A stretch of DNA of 64,000 nt from Candidatus Rokubacteria bacterium 13_1_40CM_69_27 (GTDB lineage: Bacteria; Methylomirabilota; Methylomirabilia; Rokubacteriales; CSP1-6). Both the position numbers and the translations under genes were made by a program. Positions 29,181 to 41,825 of the stretch are shown here, one piece after another (positions within the stretch are counted from its first letter, which is position 1; each line of letters starts with the position of its first letter). The notes below the pieces were generated by a model. The model had not been told where the DNA came from and did no database searches. It saw only the letters and a list, made by a program, of their open reading frames with translations. Where the stretch lies: contig MNEF01000094.1 of assembly GCA_001917535.1 (NCBI GenBank), positions 24,482 through 88,481 of the forward strand, read 5' to 3'.

Positions 29181-29636
29181 TCAGTCTCCGGGGGTATAGG
29201 CGAAGCGGAGCTTGCTCGCGCTCACGACGGTCCCCCCACGGTTTCGGGTCAGTGTGCCAACGAGTATGATCCTGTCCCTGTCGCTGTCGTTCTCGATTGG
29301 CTGAGGCTTCGCAATGAACCGACCGCGGAAGCCGAAGCTCTCTCCATTGACGCTCGCTGTGGTGAAGGTGATGTCGTCTCCCTTGAGGGAGACACTGCGA
29401 AATGGGAAGTCCCGCCACCGTTCTTCGGTGCCTATGCGAATCAGCCCCTTCGGACTTCCAGAAGGCACAAATCGCTTATCTATAAGGGCGATCCACTGGA
29501 GATCGGCGAAGCCTGGTGGGGGGTTCACCGGCATGTAGTACCCGGCTCGCTCCGTGTCGTCGGCGCCTGCGACTTGGGGAAAGTACAGGCCCAAAATCAA
29601 CACGCCGATGCACACGCAAGCAACACAGCGGACCAT
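29181..29636 (-). CDS. hypothetical secreted protein
   Basis: MVRCVACVCIGVLILGLYFPQVAGADD signal-like N-terminus. Confidence 0.5.
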   Translation of the reverse strand: MVRCVACVCIGVLILGLYFPQVAGADDTERAGYYMPVNPPPGFADLQWIALIDKRFVPSGSPKGLIRIGTEERWRDFPFRSVSLKGDDITFTTASVNGESFGFRGRFIAKPQPIENDSDRDRIILVGTLTRNRGGTVVSASKLRFAYTPGD

Positions 29637-29878
29637 TATGAAGAACTTAGCACGGCACCCGTAACCCGAGACGGACACGGCCGTTCGAAACGCTCAGGCC
29701 GGGAGCGCCCCCGCGGTGGCGGTCCGGTTCCGGGAATCTCGCAGCCGGTGGTGCCCTGCGCGCCGTCTTGGCTGGTAGTTCTGCGCCGGCGGCAGCGGAC
29801 GACGGCACTAAGTCAGCGTCGCACCGAACGAATCGACCACCTACGGTTGGATCCCCCGGCGGGATTCGACCCTAACCG

Positions 29879-29956
29879 CTTCGAGCGCCGGCTTCGCCGG
29901 CGCAATCCAGTCCTGGGGGGAGGTCTCGGAGGGGGCCGTCGAGGCCCCCTCCGACG
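29879..29956 (-). repeat. family 1 two-hairpin element, copy R5
   Basis: TTCGAGCGCCGGCTTCGCCGGCGCAATCCAGTCCTGGGGGGAGGTCTCGGAGGGGGCCGTCGAGGCCCCCTCCGA abutting clpB stop. Confidence 0.92.
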
Positions 29957-32560
<2,604 letters not shown>

Positions 32561-32570
32561 ACGCGACTCC

Positions 32571-33611
32571 TCATCCCAGCCAGGCGCGCGGGTTGTCGCT
32601 CCGCTGCGCCTGGAGCTTCTGATAGTGATCCCGCTCGGCCGGCGTGAGGTCCGCGGGCATGACGATCTTCACCTTGACGAGCTGGTCGCCGGCCCCGCCG
32701 CCTTTCACGCGCGGCATCCCGTACCCGGGCAGCCGGAACGTGCGGCCGCTGGAGGTGCCGGGTGGGATCTTCATCGAGACCTTGCCGCGCAGGGTCGGCA
32801 CTTCCACGGTGGTGCCGAGCGCCGCCTCCGGCGCCGTGATGGGAAGCTCGAGGTGGAGGTCGTCGCCCCGGCGCTCGAAGAGCGGGTGCCGGGCCACGGT
32901 CACGACCAGGTAGAGGTCACCACGCCCGCCCGGCGCCCCGCCGCCCTCGCCGGCTACGCGCACGCGCTGGCCCGTGCGGACGCCGGCGGGGATCTTGACG
33001 TCGAGCTGGCGGCGCGCGCGCTGCCAGCCGCCGCCCTGGCAGGTCGGGCAGGGCTGGCCGCCGACGTGGCCCGAGCCCTGACAGGTGGGGCAGGGCTCGT
33101 TCATCTCGAACGTCAGCGTCTTGCGTGCCCCCTGGAACGCCTCGTCGAGGGTGATCTCCACGGTGGCCTGGACGTCCTGGCCCGACGCGCGGGCGCGGCC
33201 GGCGCGGAATCCGCCGAGGAAATCCTCGGCGTCGCGGCCGCGGCCTGCCCCGTGGCCCATCCGGACACCGAGATCCCCGAAAATCGTCCGGAAGAAGTCG
33301 GAGAAGTCGCCGAGGTCGCCCGGGTCACCGCCGTACTCCACACGGAAGCCGCCGGCGCCGGGACCGGGCGCGCGCTGGGCGTAGCGGTGCCAGTCGGATC
33401 CCAGGCTGTCGTACCGCCGGCGCTTCTCGGGGTCGGAGAGAACCTCGTACGCCTCGTTGATCTCCTTGAAGCGCTCGCCGCCGTCCTTGCCCTTGGCCAC
33501 GTCGGGGTGGTATTTCCGGGCGAGTCGCCGGTAGGCGGACTTGATCGTCTTGTCGTCCGCGTTCCGGTCGACGCCGAGAATCTTGTAGTAGTCCTTGAAT
33601 TCCACCGCCAT
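32571..33611 (-). CDS. DnaJ-family co-chaperone with reduced zinc-finger region
   Basis: [38 protein letters not shown]; only two CxxCxGxG-type repeats ([22 protein letters not shown]). Confidence 0.9.
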   Translation of the reverse strand: MAVEFKDYYKILGVDRNADDKTIKSAYRRLARKYHPDVAKGKDGGERFKEINEAYEVLSDPEKRRRYDSLGSDWHRYAQRAPGPGAGGFRVEYGGDPGDLGDFSDFFRTIFGDLGVRMGHGAGRGRDAEDFLGGFRAGRARASGQDVQATVEITLDEAFQGARKTLTFEMNEPCPTCQGSGHVGGQPCPTCQGGGWQRARRQLDVKIPAGVRTGQRVRVAGEGGGAPGGRGDLYLVVTVARHPLFERRGDDLHLELPITAPEAALGTTVEVPTLRGKVSMKIPPGTSSGRTFRLPGYGMPRVKGGGAGDQLVKVKIVMPADLTPAERDHYQKLQAQRSDNPRAWLG

Positions 33612-33702
33612 AGGGTCAGAGGCGGCCGATCCAGCCGGCGCCCCCTCAAGTGAAGTGTAGCAGACGACTCCGTTTTGGCCGGGAGGCGGGCGGGGGTCGT
33701 CC

Positions 33703-33732
33703 TTGACGGAAACGCCCTGGCCCGCGTATATG
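33703..33732 (+). promoter_or_regulatory. predicted sigma70-like promoter TTGACG-N18-TATATG
   Basis: Upstream of ATG at 33775; the track ORF starts inside the -35. Confidence 0.45.
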
Positions 33733-33774
33733 GTGACACCTCGAGGCCGCAACCAGAGAACGCCGGAGGATCAC

Positions 33775-35253
33775 ATGACACGTCGAGCTTTTTCCTTGAT
33801 AGCACTCCTTGCGCTCATGCTTCCGGCGGTCCCGGCCATGGCGGCGGGGGCCCGGTGCCCCGAGATTCTCCAGAAGCTGGGGAACGACGTGGCGGACGCC
33901 GTCTGCTTCGAGAGCCCGGACCTGACCACCAACAACGTCCTGCCACCGCCGGCTGGGCCGACCACGCCGGCCAACAACTCGATCCCGGGCCTGCCGGTCT
34001 TGGCTTTCACGCCGGTGACGGACCGGGGCGTGATTTCGCCTGATCCGCCCGATCGCACGCCGATCACCAAGCTCGTGCCGGGGATCCAGGTCCAGGGCCG
34101 GTTCGCCGACGATCCAACGGGCGAGGCACGCTTCCTGCTCCGGCTGCCCGACGACTGGAACGGTAAGCTGGTGGTGGCCGGCGCCTCGGGGACCCGAAGC
34201 GAGTTCAACGGCGACTTCGCCTGGAGCGACTTTGTTTTACAGAAGGGTTACGCCTACGCCTCGCAGAACAAGGGCGTCCTCAACCTCCGGCTCTCGACCG
34301 CGGCCGACCCGCTGGCCTGCCGGCTGAACCCGGGCTCTCCCACCTTCGTGCACTTCTTCGACAACGATCCGGCGAAGCCCTTCACGCAGTGGCAGGAGTT
34401 CATCGTGGATGCGGCCAAGCTGGCGCGTGACGCGGTCAAGATCCGATACGGCCAGCATCCGCGCCGCACGTACGCCGTCGGCACCTCGAACGGCGGCTAC
34501 CAGGTGCGGCGCGCCATCGAGGAGGCGCCGGATCTCTTCGATGGCGGGGTCGACTGGGAGGGAACCTTCGTCGATCCGCATGGCCCCAACGTGCTGATCG
34601 ACCTGCCGCCCGCGATCCGGAATCTCCCCGGCTACGTCGCGTCCGGCTTCGCCCCGACCAGTGAGGCGGCGCAGAACATCCGGGCCGCGGGCTACCCGCC
34701 CGACCTCGTCAGCGGGGCGGTCTCGCTGTGGGTGCTCTACTCCAATGCTTTCTGGGAGGTGACGTTCTGCCAGTGGCAGAAGCGGCTCGATCCGACCTAC
34801 GACACGTACGGGGCGGGAGCCGGCAACTACAACTACGTCGCGCGCACCGCCGTCTCGGACGTGGCGGACGAGTTCGCCGCCTTCGAGACCACCGGGAAGA
34901 TCAAGAAGCCGCTCGTGACCGTCGCGGGCACGATGGACGCCCTGTTGCCCATCGACCGGCACGCCCGGGCCTACGCGGCCAAGGTGGCCGCCTCCCGCCG
35001 GGGTGACGACGATCACCGCCGGTCCCAGTTCCGCCTCTACGAGGTGCAGAACGGGAACCACATCGAGACGTTCAAGAACGTCTTCCCGCAGCTCGAGTTC
35101 CTCCAGCCGCACGCTCAGCGCGCGTTCGACCTGCTGGTGGACCACGTGGAGAAGGGCGCGAAGCTGCCGCCGGACCAGTGCATTCCCCGCGGCGGCGTCA
35201 TCTCGCCGAACCCGGCGCAACCGGGCCAGTGCGCGGCGCTCTTCGTCCCCTGA
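33775..35253 (+). CDS. exported alpha/beta hydrolase (tannase/feruloyl-esterase or hydroxybutyrate-oligomer-hydrolase-like)
   Basis: MTRRAFSLIALLALMLPAVPAMAA; RRTYAVGTSNGGYQVRRAIEEAPDLFDGGVDWEG nucleophile elbow. Confidence 0.7.
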   Translation: MTRRAFSLIALLALMLPAVPAMAAGARCPEILQKLGNDVADAVCFESPDLTTNNVLPPPAGPTTPANNSIPGLPVLAFTPVTDRGVISPDPPDRTPITKLVPGIQVQGRFADDPTGEARFLLRLPDDWNGKLVVAGASGTRSEFNGDFAWSDFVLQKGYAYASQNKGVLNLRLSTAADPLACRLNPGSPTFVHFFDNDPAKPFTQWQEFIVDAAKLARDAVKIRYGQHPRRTYAVGTSNGGYQVRRAIEEAPDLFDGGVDWEGTFVDPHGPNVLIDLPPAIRNLPGYVASGFAPTSEAAQNIRAAGYPPDLVSGAVSLWVLYSNAFWEVTFCQWQKRLDPTYDTYGAGAGNYNYVARTAVSDVADEFAAFETTGKIKKPLVTVAGTMDALLPIDRHARAYAAKVAASRRGDDDHRRSQFRLYEVQNGNHIETFKNVFPQLEFLQPHAQRAFDLLVDHVEKGAKLPPDQCIPRGGVISPNPAQPGQCAALFVP

Positions 35254-35301
35254 GCCCTCGCCGGGCCTCACGTCAGCGCCCGCCCCAGCGGGGCGCAACC
35301 T

Positions 35302-35379
35302 ATTCGAGCGCCGGCTTCGCCGGCGCAATCGATTCTGGGGGGAGGTTTCGGAGGGGGCCGTCGAGGCCCCCTCCGATGC
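35302..35379 (-). repeat. family 1 two-hairpin element, copy R6
   Basis: TTCGAGCGCCGGCTTCGCCGGCGCAATCGATTCTGGGGGGAGGTTTCGGAGGGGGCCGTCGAGGCCCCCTCCGA at the 3' end of the htrA-like gene. Confidence 0.92.
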
Positions 35380-36849
35380 TTATCCGCGACCCACGGTGAA
35401 CGCGACGTAGAGCGACATGGGGCCGCGCTGCAGGAGCACGGTCAGGCGGTCGCCTTCCTTGACGTCCTTGGTCAGTCGCTCGAAGTCGGCCATCGAGCGG
35501 ACCTTCTGGCGGTTGATCTCGCGGACGACATCGCCACGCTGGATGCCGGCCTCCGCGGCAGGGCCGCCGTCCTCGATGCGCGTCACGACCACGCCCTCGT
35601 TCGACCGGAGGTTGAGCTGGCGCGCGATCTCGGGCGTGACCGGACGGACCTCCAGGCCCAGCAGCGAGCGGGGGCCCCGTCCGCTCGGCCCCCGGGCCTC
35701 GCGCTCGTCGGGCGCCTCGCCGATCTTGATGTCCAGGGTCTTCTCGTTCTGGTCCCGCCAGACCTTGGCCTTGGCGACGTTGCCCGGCGCCGCCAGCCCG
35801 ACGGTGCGCTGCAGATCGGCCGGGCCTTCCATCTTCTTGCCGTCGAACTCCAGCAGGATGTCGCCGGGCTGCAGACCGGCCTTCTGGGCGGGGCTCTCGG
35901 GGACGACATCGGAGACGAGAACGCCCTTGGCGTCCTTGGCGCCGAATGACTTGGCCAGCTCGGGGGTGAGCGGCTGAATGCTGACGCCGAGCCAGCCGCG
36001 CGTGACCTTCCCCTTGGCCTGCAGCTCGGTGTAGATCTTCTTGGCCATGTTGGAGGGGATCGCGAAGCCGATCCCCTGGCCGGTCGTCACGATGGCGGTG
36101 TTGATCCCGATCACCTCGCCGGCCATGTTGACGAGCGGACCGCCGGAGTTACCCGGGTTGATCGCCGCGTCGGTTTGTAGAAAGTCGTCGAACGGGCCCT
36201 GGCCGATCTGCCGCGCCTTGGCGCTGATGATGCCGGCCGTCACGGTGGCCTGCAGGCCGAACGGCGAGCCGATCGCGATCACCCAGTCGCCCACCTGCAT
36301 CTTGTCGGAGTCGCCCAGGCGCGCGAAGGAGAACTTGCCCTTGCCGTCGTCGAGCTTCAGGACGGCCAGGTCGGTCTTCTTGTCCATGCCGACGAGCTTC
36401 GCCTTGTGCTTGTTGCCGTCGAGCGTGATGATCTCGATCTCCGTCGCCCGCTCGACCACGTGGGCGTTGGTGAGCGCGATGCCGGAAGGATCGACGATGA
36501 CACCGGAGCCGAGGCTGCGCTGGGGGACGCGCTCGGGCAGCTCGCCGAAGAAGCGCCGGAAGAACTCCTCGCCGAAGTACTCCTCGAAGGGGGTGCGCCC
36601 CGGCGGCCCTCCGCGGCTGACGGTATTGATGTTGATGACGGCGGGCTTGATCAGCTCCGCCACCTTGGCGAAGCTGCCCGTCTGCATCGGCATCTGCACG
36701 GGAAGGATCGGGGCCTCCTGGGCGGACGTCGCTCCCCCCGACGAGCGTCCCAGCTCGGCCCGACCGGTCCTGAACGTGCCGAGCCCGACGCCGGCCAGCA
36801 ACGCGATGACGAGCCCCACGACGAAGGTTCTCGGCTTCACCTGCCTCAT
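35380..36849 (-). CDS. Do/DegP/HtrA family serine protease with two PDZ domains
   Basis: ALTNAHVVERATEIEI, KTDLAVLKLD, TDAAINPGNSGGPLVNMAGEVIGINTAI. Confidence 0.95.
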   Translation of the reverse strand: MRQVKPRTFVVGLVIALLAGVGLGTFRTGRAELGRSSGGATSAQEAPILPVQMPMQTGSFAKVAELIKPAVININTVSRGGPPGRTPFEEYFGEEFFRRFFGELPERVPQRSLGSGVIVDPSGIALTNAHVVERATEIEIITLDGNKHKAKLVGMDKKTDLAVLKLDDGKGKFSFARLGDSDKMQVGDWVIAIGSPFGLQATVTAGIISAKARQIGQGPFDDFLQTDAAINPGNSGGPLVNMAGEVIGINTAIVTTGQGIGFAIPSNMAKKIYTELQAKGKVTRGWLGVSIQPLTPELAKSFGAKDAKGVLVSDVVPESPAQKAGLQPGDILLEFDGKKMEGPADLQRTVGLAAPGNVAKAKVWRDQNEKTLDIKIGEAPDEREARGPSGRGPRSLLGLEVRPVTPEIARQLNLRSNEGVVVTRIEDGGPAAEAGIQRGDVVREINRQKVRSMADFERLTKDVKEGDRLTVLLQRGPMSLYVAFTVGRG

Positions 36850-38753
36850 CCCTGCGCCTCCTCCAACTTGTCGCCCGCCAGGATCCGGCGGAGCCGCTCG
36901 CCCTCGAGCGTCTCGACCCGCTTGAGCTCCGTCGCCCCGGCCACCAGCAGCGCCTTCTTGGTGGTGAGGACCCCCTGGACCCGGTCGTGGGTCCGATCGA
37001 GGATTTCGCGGACCTCCGAGTCGATGGCGCGCGCGGTGTCCTCGCTCCAGCCGCGCTCGCCGCCCCAGGGGACGCCGGCGCCCCTGAGAAAGAGCGGCGG
37101 GCGCTCGCCGAACGTCGCCAGGCCCACCCGCTCCGACATGCCGTACTTCATGACCATCAGGCGCGCCAGCTCCGTCGCGCGCTCCAGGTCGTCGTGCGCA
37201 CCCGTCGACACCTCGCCGTACACGAGCTCCTCGGCCACCCGACCGCCCAGCAGGACCGCGATGCGGTCCTCCAGCTCGCTCCGGGTCATCAGGAAGCGCT
37301 CCTCGGTGGGCAGCTGGTAGGTCATGCCCAGGGCCGCGACGCCGCGGGGGATGATCGAGATCTTGTGCACGGGGTCGGCGTGGGCGAGGGAGGCGGCGAC
37401 GAGCGCGTGCCCCATCTCGTGGTGGGCCACGATATCGCGCTCCTTGTCGGAGAGAACTCGACTCTTCTTTTCCAAGCCGGCGACAACTCGATCGATGGCT
37501 TCCTCGAAATCCGCCATCTCGACAGCATTCTTGTCCTTGCGTGCGGCCAGCAGCGCCGCCTCGTTGACGATGTTGGCGAGGTCGGCCCCGGCGAAGCCCG
37601 GCGTGCGGGCGGCGATCACGCTCAGGTTGACGTCGGGGCCCAGGACCACGGCCCGCGCGTGCAGTCGCAGGATCGCCTCCCGGCCCTTGACGTCCGGCTT
37701 GTCGACGACGACCTGGCGGTCGAAACGGCCCGGCCGGAGGAGCGCCTGGTCGAGGACCTCCGGGCGGTTGGTGGCCGCCATGATGATCACGCCCTTGGAC
37801 GAATCGAAGCCGTCCATCTCGGCCAGGAGCTGGTTGAGCGTCTGCTCGCGCTCGTCGTGGCCACCGACGAAGCCGGTGGGGCCCGCCCGTGACTTGCCGA
37901 TGGCGTCCAGCTCGTCGATGAACACGATGCAGGGGGCCTTGTCCTTGGCCTGCTCGAAGAGGTCGCGGACGCGGGCGGCGCCGACGCCGACGAACATCTC
38001 CACGAACTCCGACCCCGACAGCGTGAAGAACGGCACGTCGGCCTCGCCGGCCACGGCCCGGGCCAGCAGCGTCTTGCCCGTGCCCGGAGGGCCGATCACC
38101 AGCACGCCCTTGGGAATGCGGCCACCCAGCCGCTGGTACTTCTTGGGGTTCTTCAGGAAGTCCACGATCTCGACCAGCTCGGCCTTGGCCTCGTCCACGC
38201 CGGCCACGTCGTTGAACGTCGTCTTCAGCTCCTTGCGATCGTAGATCTTGTGCTTGCTGCGCCCGAACGACAGGGCCTGGGTGGGCCCGCCGCCCAGGCG
38301 GCGCATGAGGACGACCCAGATGCCGGCCATGATCGCCAGCGGGATCACCCACCCGAACAGAAGGTCCCGCCAGACCGTGGTCTCGACGCGGCCGGCGAAC
38401 TCCACGTGGTGCTGCTGCAGCTCCTGGACGAGCCACTGCTCGTCCACCCCGGGGATCCGGGTCACGGTGAAGACGCGCGGCTCGGCCTCCGAGCCCAACA
38501 GCTTGCGCAGGCGATCGGAGGCGGGCGGCGGTACCACCGCGGACAGGGCGCCCGGTATGGCCAGGCCCCGGATCTCGCGCTCGGTCAGCGCGACCTTCTC
38601 GATCTTGTCGGCGCGCAGCAGGTCCAGGAACTTCGACATCGAGAGCTCGACCGTGGGGGCCTGCAGCCAGGAGTTGAGCAGCAGGAGGATGACCGCCCCG
38701 GCCAGAACGTAAACGAGGAAGAACTGCAGGCGCTGGGGGAGGCGCGGCTTCAT
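36846..38753 (-). CDS. ftsH: ATP-dependent zinc metalloprotease FtsH
   Basis: [60 protein letters not shown]. Confidence 0.96.
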   Translation of the reverse strand: MKPRLPQRLQFFLVYVLAGAVILLLLNSWLQAPTVELSMSKFLDLLRADKIEKVALTEREIRGLAIPGALSAVVPPPASDRLRKLLGSEAEPRVFTVTRIPGVDEQWLVQELQQHHVEFAGRVETTVWRDLLFGWVIPLAIMAGIWVVLMRRLGGGPTQALSFGRSKHKIYDRKELKTTFNDVAGVDEAKAELVEIVDFLKNPKKYQRLGGRIPKGVLVIGPPGTGKTLLARAVAGEADVPFFTLSGSEFVEMFVGVGAARVRDLFEQAKDKAPCIVFIDELDAIGKSRAGPTGFVGGHDEREQTLNQLLAEMDGFDSSKGVIIMAATNRPEVLDQALLRPGRFDRQVVVDKPDVKGREAILRLHARAVVLGPDVNLSVIAARTPGFAGADLANIVNEAALLAARKDKNAVEMADFEEAIDRVVAGLEKKSRVLSDKERDIVAHHEMGHALVAASLAHADPVHKISIIPRGVAALGMTYQLPTEERFLMTRSELEDRIAVLLGGRVAEELVYGEVSTGAHDDLERATELARLMVMKYGMSERVGLATFGERPPLFLRGAGVPWGGERGWSEDTARAIDSEVREILDRTHDRVQGVLTTKKALLVAGATELKRVETLEGERLRRILAGDKLEEAQG

Positions 38754-38771
38754 GGACGGCTCTCGTTGCAG

Positions 38772-38849
38772 ATGCTAGCGCCGGGGGGTGGGTGTGTCAA
38801 ACCACCGACGGCGTTTCCTCTTGACACATCAGACCCTTTGACCGTAATA
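38772..38849. promoter_or_regulatory. predicted divergent promoter pair built on a perfect 8-bp inverted repeat TGTGTCAA-N20-TTGACACA
   Basis: Minus: TTGACA-N17-TAGCAT toward ftsH; plus: TTGACA-N16-CGTAAT toward the CydA-like gene. Confidence 0.5.
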
Positions 38850-38860
38850 AGGTCGCTGAA

Positions 38861-40729
38861 ATGGCATGTGACTCGCGGAACAAGCTTGTCTACGTGCTCC
38901 TCGTCTTCTTCGCTCTCGCCCTCCTCGGCTCGGCGCTCCCCGTCGACGCGCAGGACGCCGCCAGGGAACCCGCCTATCGCGCGTTCCCGGTGCTCGGCTC
39001 GCGGCTCGCCGTGTGGGCGGTGGCCCAGCTTCACCTCAACTTCGCCGCGTTCATCCTGGGCTGCCCCATCTTCGCCGTCATCATCGAGATCATCGGCTGG
39101 CGGACCCGCGACCAGCGCTACGACTGGCTCGCCCACGAGTTCGTCAAGCTCACCTTCGCCGCGTTCTCCACCACCGCGATGCTGGGCGCCCTGCTCCTCT
39201 TCCTCTTCGTCGGCTACTATCCGCGGTTCTGGGCGTACCTGACGTCCATCTTCTTCCCCACCTACTGGGTCTACGCCCTTCTCTTCTTCGGCGAGACCTT
39301 CATCGTCTACCTCTGGTACTACGGCTGGGAGTGGTTGAGCGGGTCGCGCAAGTGGATCCACGTGAGCCTGGGCGTGCTGGCGAACCTGGTCGGCACCGCG
39401 ATCCTGGTCGTCGCCAACTCCTGGGTCACCTTCATGATCTCGCCGGGCGGCATCGACGAGTCCGGGCGGCTGGTCTCCCTGTGGAAGGCCATCAACAACT
39501 ACACGTGGATGCCCATCAACGTCCACCGGCTCATCGCCAATATCGTCTTCGGCGGCACCATCGCCGCCGCCTATGCCGCCTTTCGATTTCTCAGCGCCGA
39601 GACGCAGGAGGAACGGGCCCGCTACGACTGGATGGGTTACGTGGGCAACTTCGTGGCCGTCTCCGCGTTCATCGTGCTGCCCTTCGCCGGCTACTGGCTG
39701 GGACGCGAGATCTACGCCTTCAACCAGACGATGGGCATCACGATGATGGGCGGCTTCATGTCGTGGCTCTGGATCGTCCAGGCCATCCTCATCGGCATCC
39801 TGTTCCTCGGCTCCAACTACTATCTCTGGCTGGGCATGGAGCGTATCCCGGGCTCCGAGCGCTACCGCAAGTTCGTGCCGCCCATGCTCCTCATCCTCAC
39901 CATCGGCTTCATGATCTGGGCCACGCCTCGCACGATGGTGATCACCTTCGACGAGGCGCGGGCCATGGGCGGCACCCACCATCCCGTGCTCGGCTTCTTC
40001 GGCGTCATGTCGGCCAAGAACACCGTCGTGAACCTCATGATCCTCACCACCTTCCTGTCCTATATCCTCTACCGGCGCGCCAACCGCATCTCCACCAAGC
40101 CCTGGGTGAGGACCGGCATGGGGGTGCAGTGGGCGGCCTTCGCCGTGGCCGCGGTCATCGTGGTCTTCTTCGGCGTCTACGGCTACTTCGTGGACTCCCT
40201 CACCCGCATCGGATTCTCGGTGTGGCAAGTCCTGGCCGTGCTGACCTGCATCGTGATCGTGATGGCCATCGACATCCCGATGTTCCGGGGCGCCCGCTCC
40301 ACCGGCACCATCCGGTGGGGGACCATTGCCACCCGCTCCCAGTACGTGCTCATCCTGCTCGCGGTGACCTTCACGTGGCTGATGGGACTGATGGGCTTCG
40401 CCCGCTCGGGCATCCGCCAGCACTGGCACGTCTACGGCGTGCTGCGCGATACGTCGGTGGACGCGGTGACGCCGGCGCTGGGCTACGCCGCCAACGTGAT
40501 CACCATCGTGACGATCGTGTTCTTCGCCCTGGTGACCTTCATCTTCTGGCTGGGCGGGCTCGGTGAGCGGGGCGGGCCCAAGGGCCACGCCCCGGCCCCG
40601 GTGATCGCCGGCGGCAGCGATTCGTCGGAGGGGGCGACGTCACAGGCGCGCCCGCAGGGCGCGACGGCCCCCTCCGAGGCCTCCCCCAGGATCGATTGCG
40701 CCGGCAAAGCCGGCGCTCGGAAGAGCTAG
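38861..40729 (+). CDS. cytochrome bd-like oxidase subunit I homolog (CydA-like, no CydB partner)
   Basis: Multi-TM; RLAVWAVAQLHLNFAAFILGCPIFAVIIEIIG resembles CydA helix I; C-terminus translates a family 1 repeat. Confidence 0.72.
   Translation: MACDSRNKLVYVLLVFFALALLGSALPVDAQDAAREPAYRAFPVLGSRLAVWAVAQLHLNFAAFILGCPIFAVIIEIIGWRTRDQRYDWLAHEFVKLTFAAFSTTAMLGALLLFLFVGYYPRFWAYLTSIFFPTYWVYALLFFGETFIVYLWYYGWEWLSGSRKWIHVSLGVLANLVGTAILVVANSWVTFMISPGGIDESGRLVSLWKAINNYTWMPINVHRLIANIVFGGTIAAAYAAFRFLSAETQEERARYDWMGYVGNFVAVSAFIVLPFAGYWLGREIYAFNQTMGITMMGGFMSWLWIVQAILIGILFLGSNYYLWLGMERIPGSERYRKFVPPMLLILTIGFMIWATPRTMVITFDEARAMGGTHHPVLGFFGVMSAKNTVVNLMILTTFLSYILYRRANRISTKPWVRTGMGVQWAAFAVAAVIVVFFGVYGYFVDSLTRIGFSVWQVLAVLTCIVIVMAIDIPMFRGARSTGTIRWGTIATRSQYVLILLAVTFTWLMGLMGFARSGIRQHWHVYGVLRDTSVDAVTPALGYAANVITIVTIVFFALVTFIFWLGGLGERGGPKGHAPAPVIAGGSDSSEGATSQARPQGATAPSEASPRIDCAGKAGARKS
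40621..40722 (+). repeat. family 1 two-hairpin element, copy R7, within the CydA-like reading frame
   Basis: CGTCGGAGGGGGC...GGCCCCCTCCGAGGCCTCCCCCAGGATCGATTGCGCCGGCAAAGCCGGCGCTCGGA. Confidence 0.9.
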
Positions 40730-40982
40730 TGTTCCGTCTGGGGAGTCATGTTAAGAGCCCGCCAGCACGCGGCGCCGGGGCCGACGGGCATGTGCGGCAG
40801 GGGTCGACGGGATCCGTTCCCGGCCCGTGGCGACGGACCCCGCGTGCCCAGGTGGAGCCCAGCCGCAGCGCGGCAGCGGACGCGTGCCGCGTGGTCCCGC
40901 GATCCCTGCCGTGCGTGCCCGTCGGCCCCGCCGGCAGCGGCGCGAGCGCGGCGATCGTTAACATGACTTTCCGAACGGAATA
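40730..40982. mobile_element. MITE-like long inverted-repeat element flanked by CTAG (family 2, copy D)
   Basis: Terminal arms 40730-40754 / 40958-40982 match 20/25; inner arms 40775-40811 / 40895-40930 nearly complementary; CTAG at 40726-40729 and 40983-40986. Confidence 0.7.
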
Positions 40983-40988
40983 CTAGTT

Positions 40989-41825
40989 ATGCGCGTGCCG
41001 GTCGGCGTCAAGGTCGGGGTGTTCGCCCTGGCGGTGATGGGGAGTTACAGCTACTTCGCGAACTCCATTCCCCAGATCGAGTCCAAGCCGCCGCAGGAGC
41101 TCAGCCTCGAGGGCGGCCAGGTGACGACGGCGCAGCTCGTGAAGGCGGGCGAGGAGATCTTCAAGACCAAGGGGACCTGCGAGGTGTGCCACCGCATCGG
41201 CCAGAAGGGGACGCGGGCGCCGGACCTGGCCGGCGTCGGCTCTCGGGCCACCGCCCGCGCCGCCGAGCGTGCGACCAAGGGAAAGCCCCTGCGGCCGGGC
41301 ATGACGGCCAAGCAGTACCTCCTCGAATCCCTGCTCGATCCGGGCGCCTACGCGGTGGAGGGCTACCCGCCGATCATGCCGGCCGTCGACAAGCCGCCCA
41401 TCGGCCTGAACCGCTCCGAGGTGTGGGCGCTCGTCGCCTTTCTCCAGTCGCTCGGCGGCACCGTCGACGTCACCCTCAACGACATTCCCGCCACCGTGGG
41501 CGCCGGGGGCGCGGGCGGCGGCGGGGCTGCGGCCGAGGTCAAGCTGCCCGGCGATCCCAAGGCCGGTGAGGCGATCTTCGCCGGCAAGGGCGGATGCATC
41601 GCCTGCCACAAGGCGGGCAAGGTGGGAGCGGCCCAGGTCGGCCCCGACCTCTCGCAGATCGCCAAGATCCAGACGCCCGACTACATCATGAAGAAGATCC
41701 TCGACCCGGCCGGGATGGGCACCGTGGCCGGCTATCCCAAGGGCGTGATGCCGCCCACCTTCGGCCAGACGCTCACCGCCAGGGAATACACCGATCTGGT
41801 ATCGTTCCTGCTGACGCTCAAATGA
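40989..41825 (+). CDS. diheme c-type cytochrome, N-terminal TM anchor
   Basis: Two heme motifs CEVCHR and CIACHK. Confidence 0.88.
   Translation: MRVPVGVKVGVFALAVMGSYSYFANSIPQIESKPPQELSLEGGQVTTAQLVKAGEEIFKTKGTCEVCHRIGQKGTRAPDLAGVGSRATARAAERATKGKPLRPGMTAKQYLLESLLDPGAYAVEGYPPIMPAVDKPPIGLNRSEVWALVAFLQSLGGTVDVTLNDIPATVGAGGAGGGGAAAEVKLPGDPKAGEAIFAGKGGCIACHKAGKVGAAQVGPDLSQIAKIQTPDYIMKKILDPAGMGTVAGYPKGVMPPTFGQTLTAREYTDLVSFLLTLK

Noticed and set aside
29845-29880. T-arm-like GGGTCGAATCCCGCC on the minus strand
   Set aside because: No matching anticodon or acceptor stems; not a tRNA
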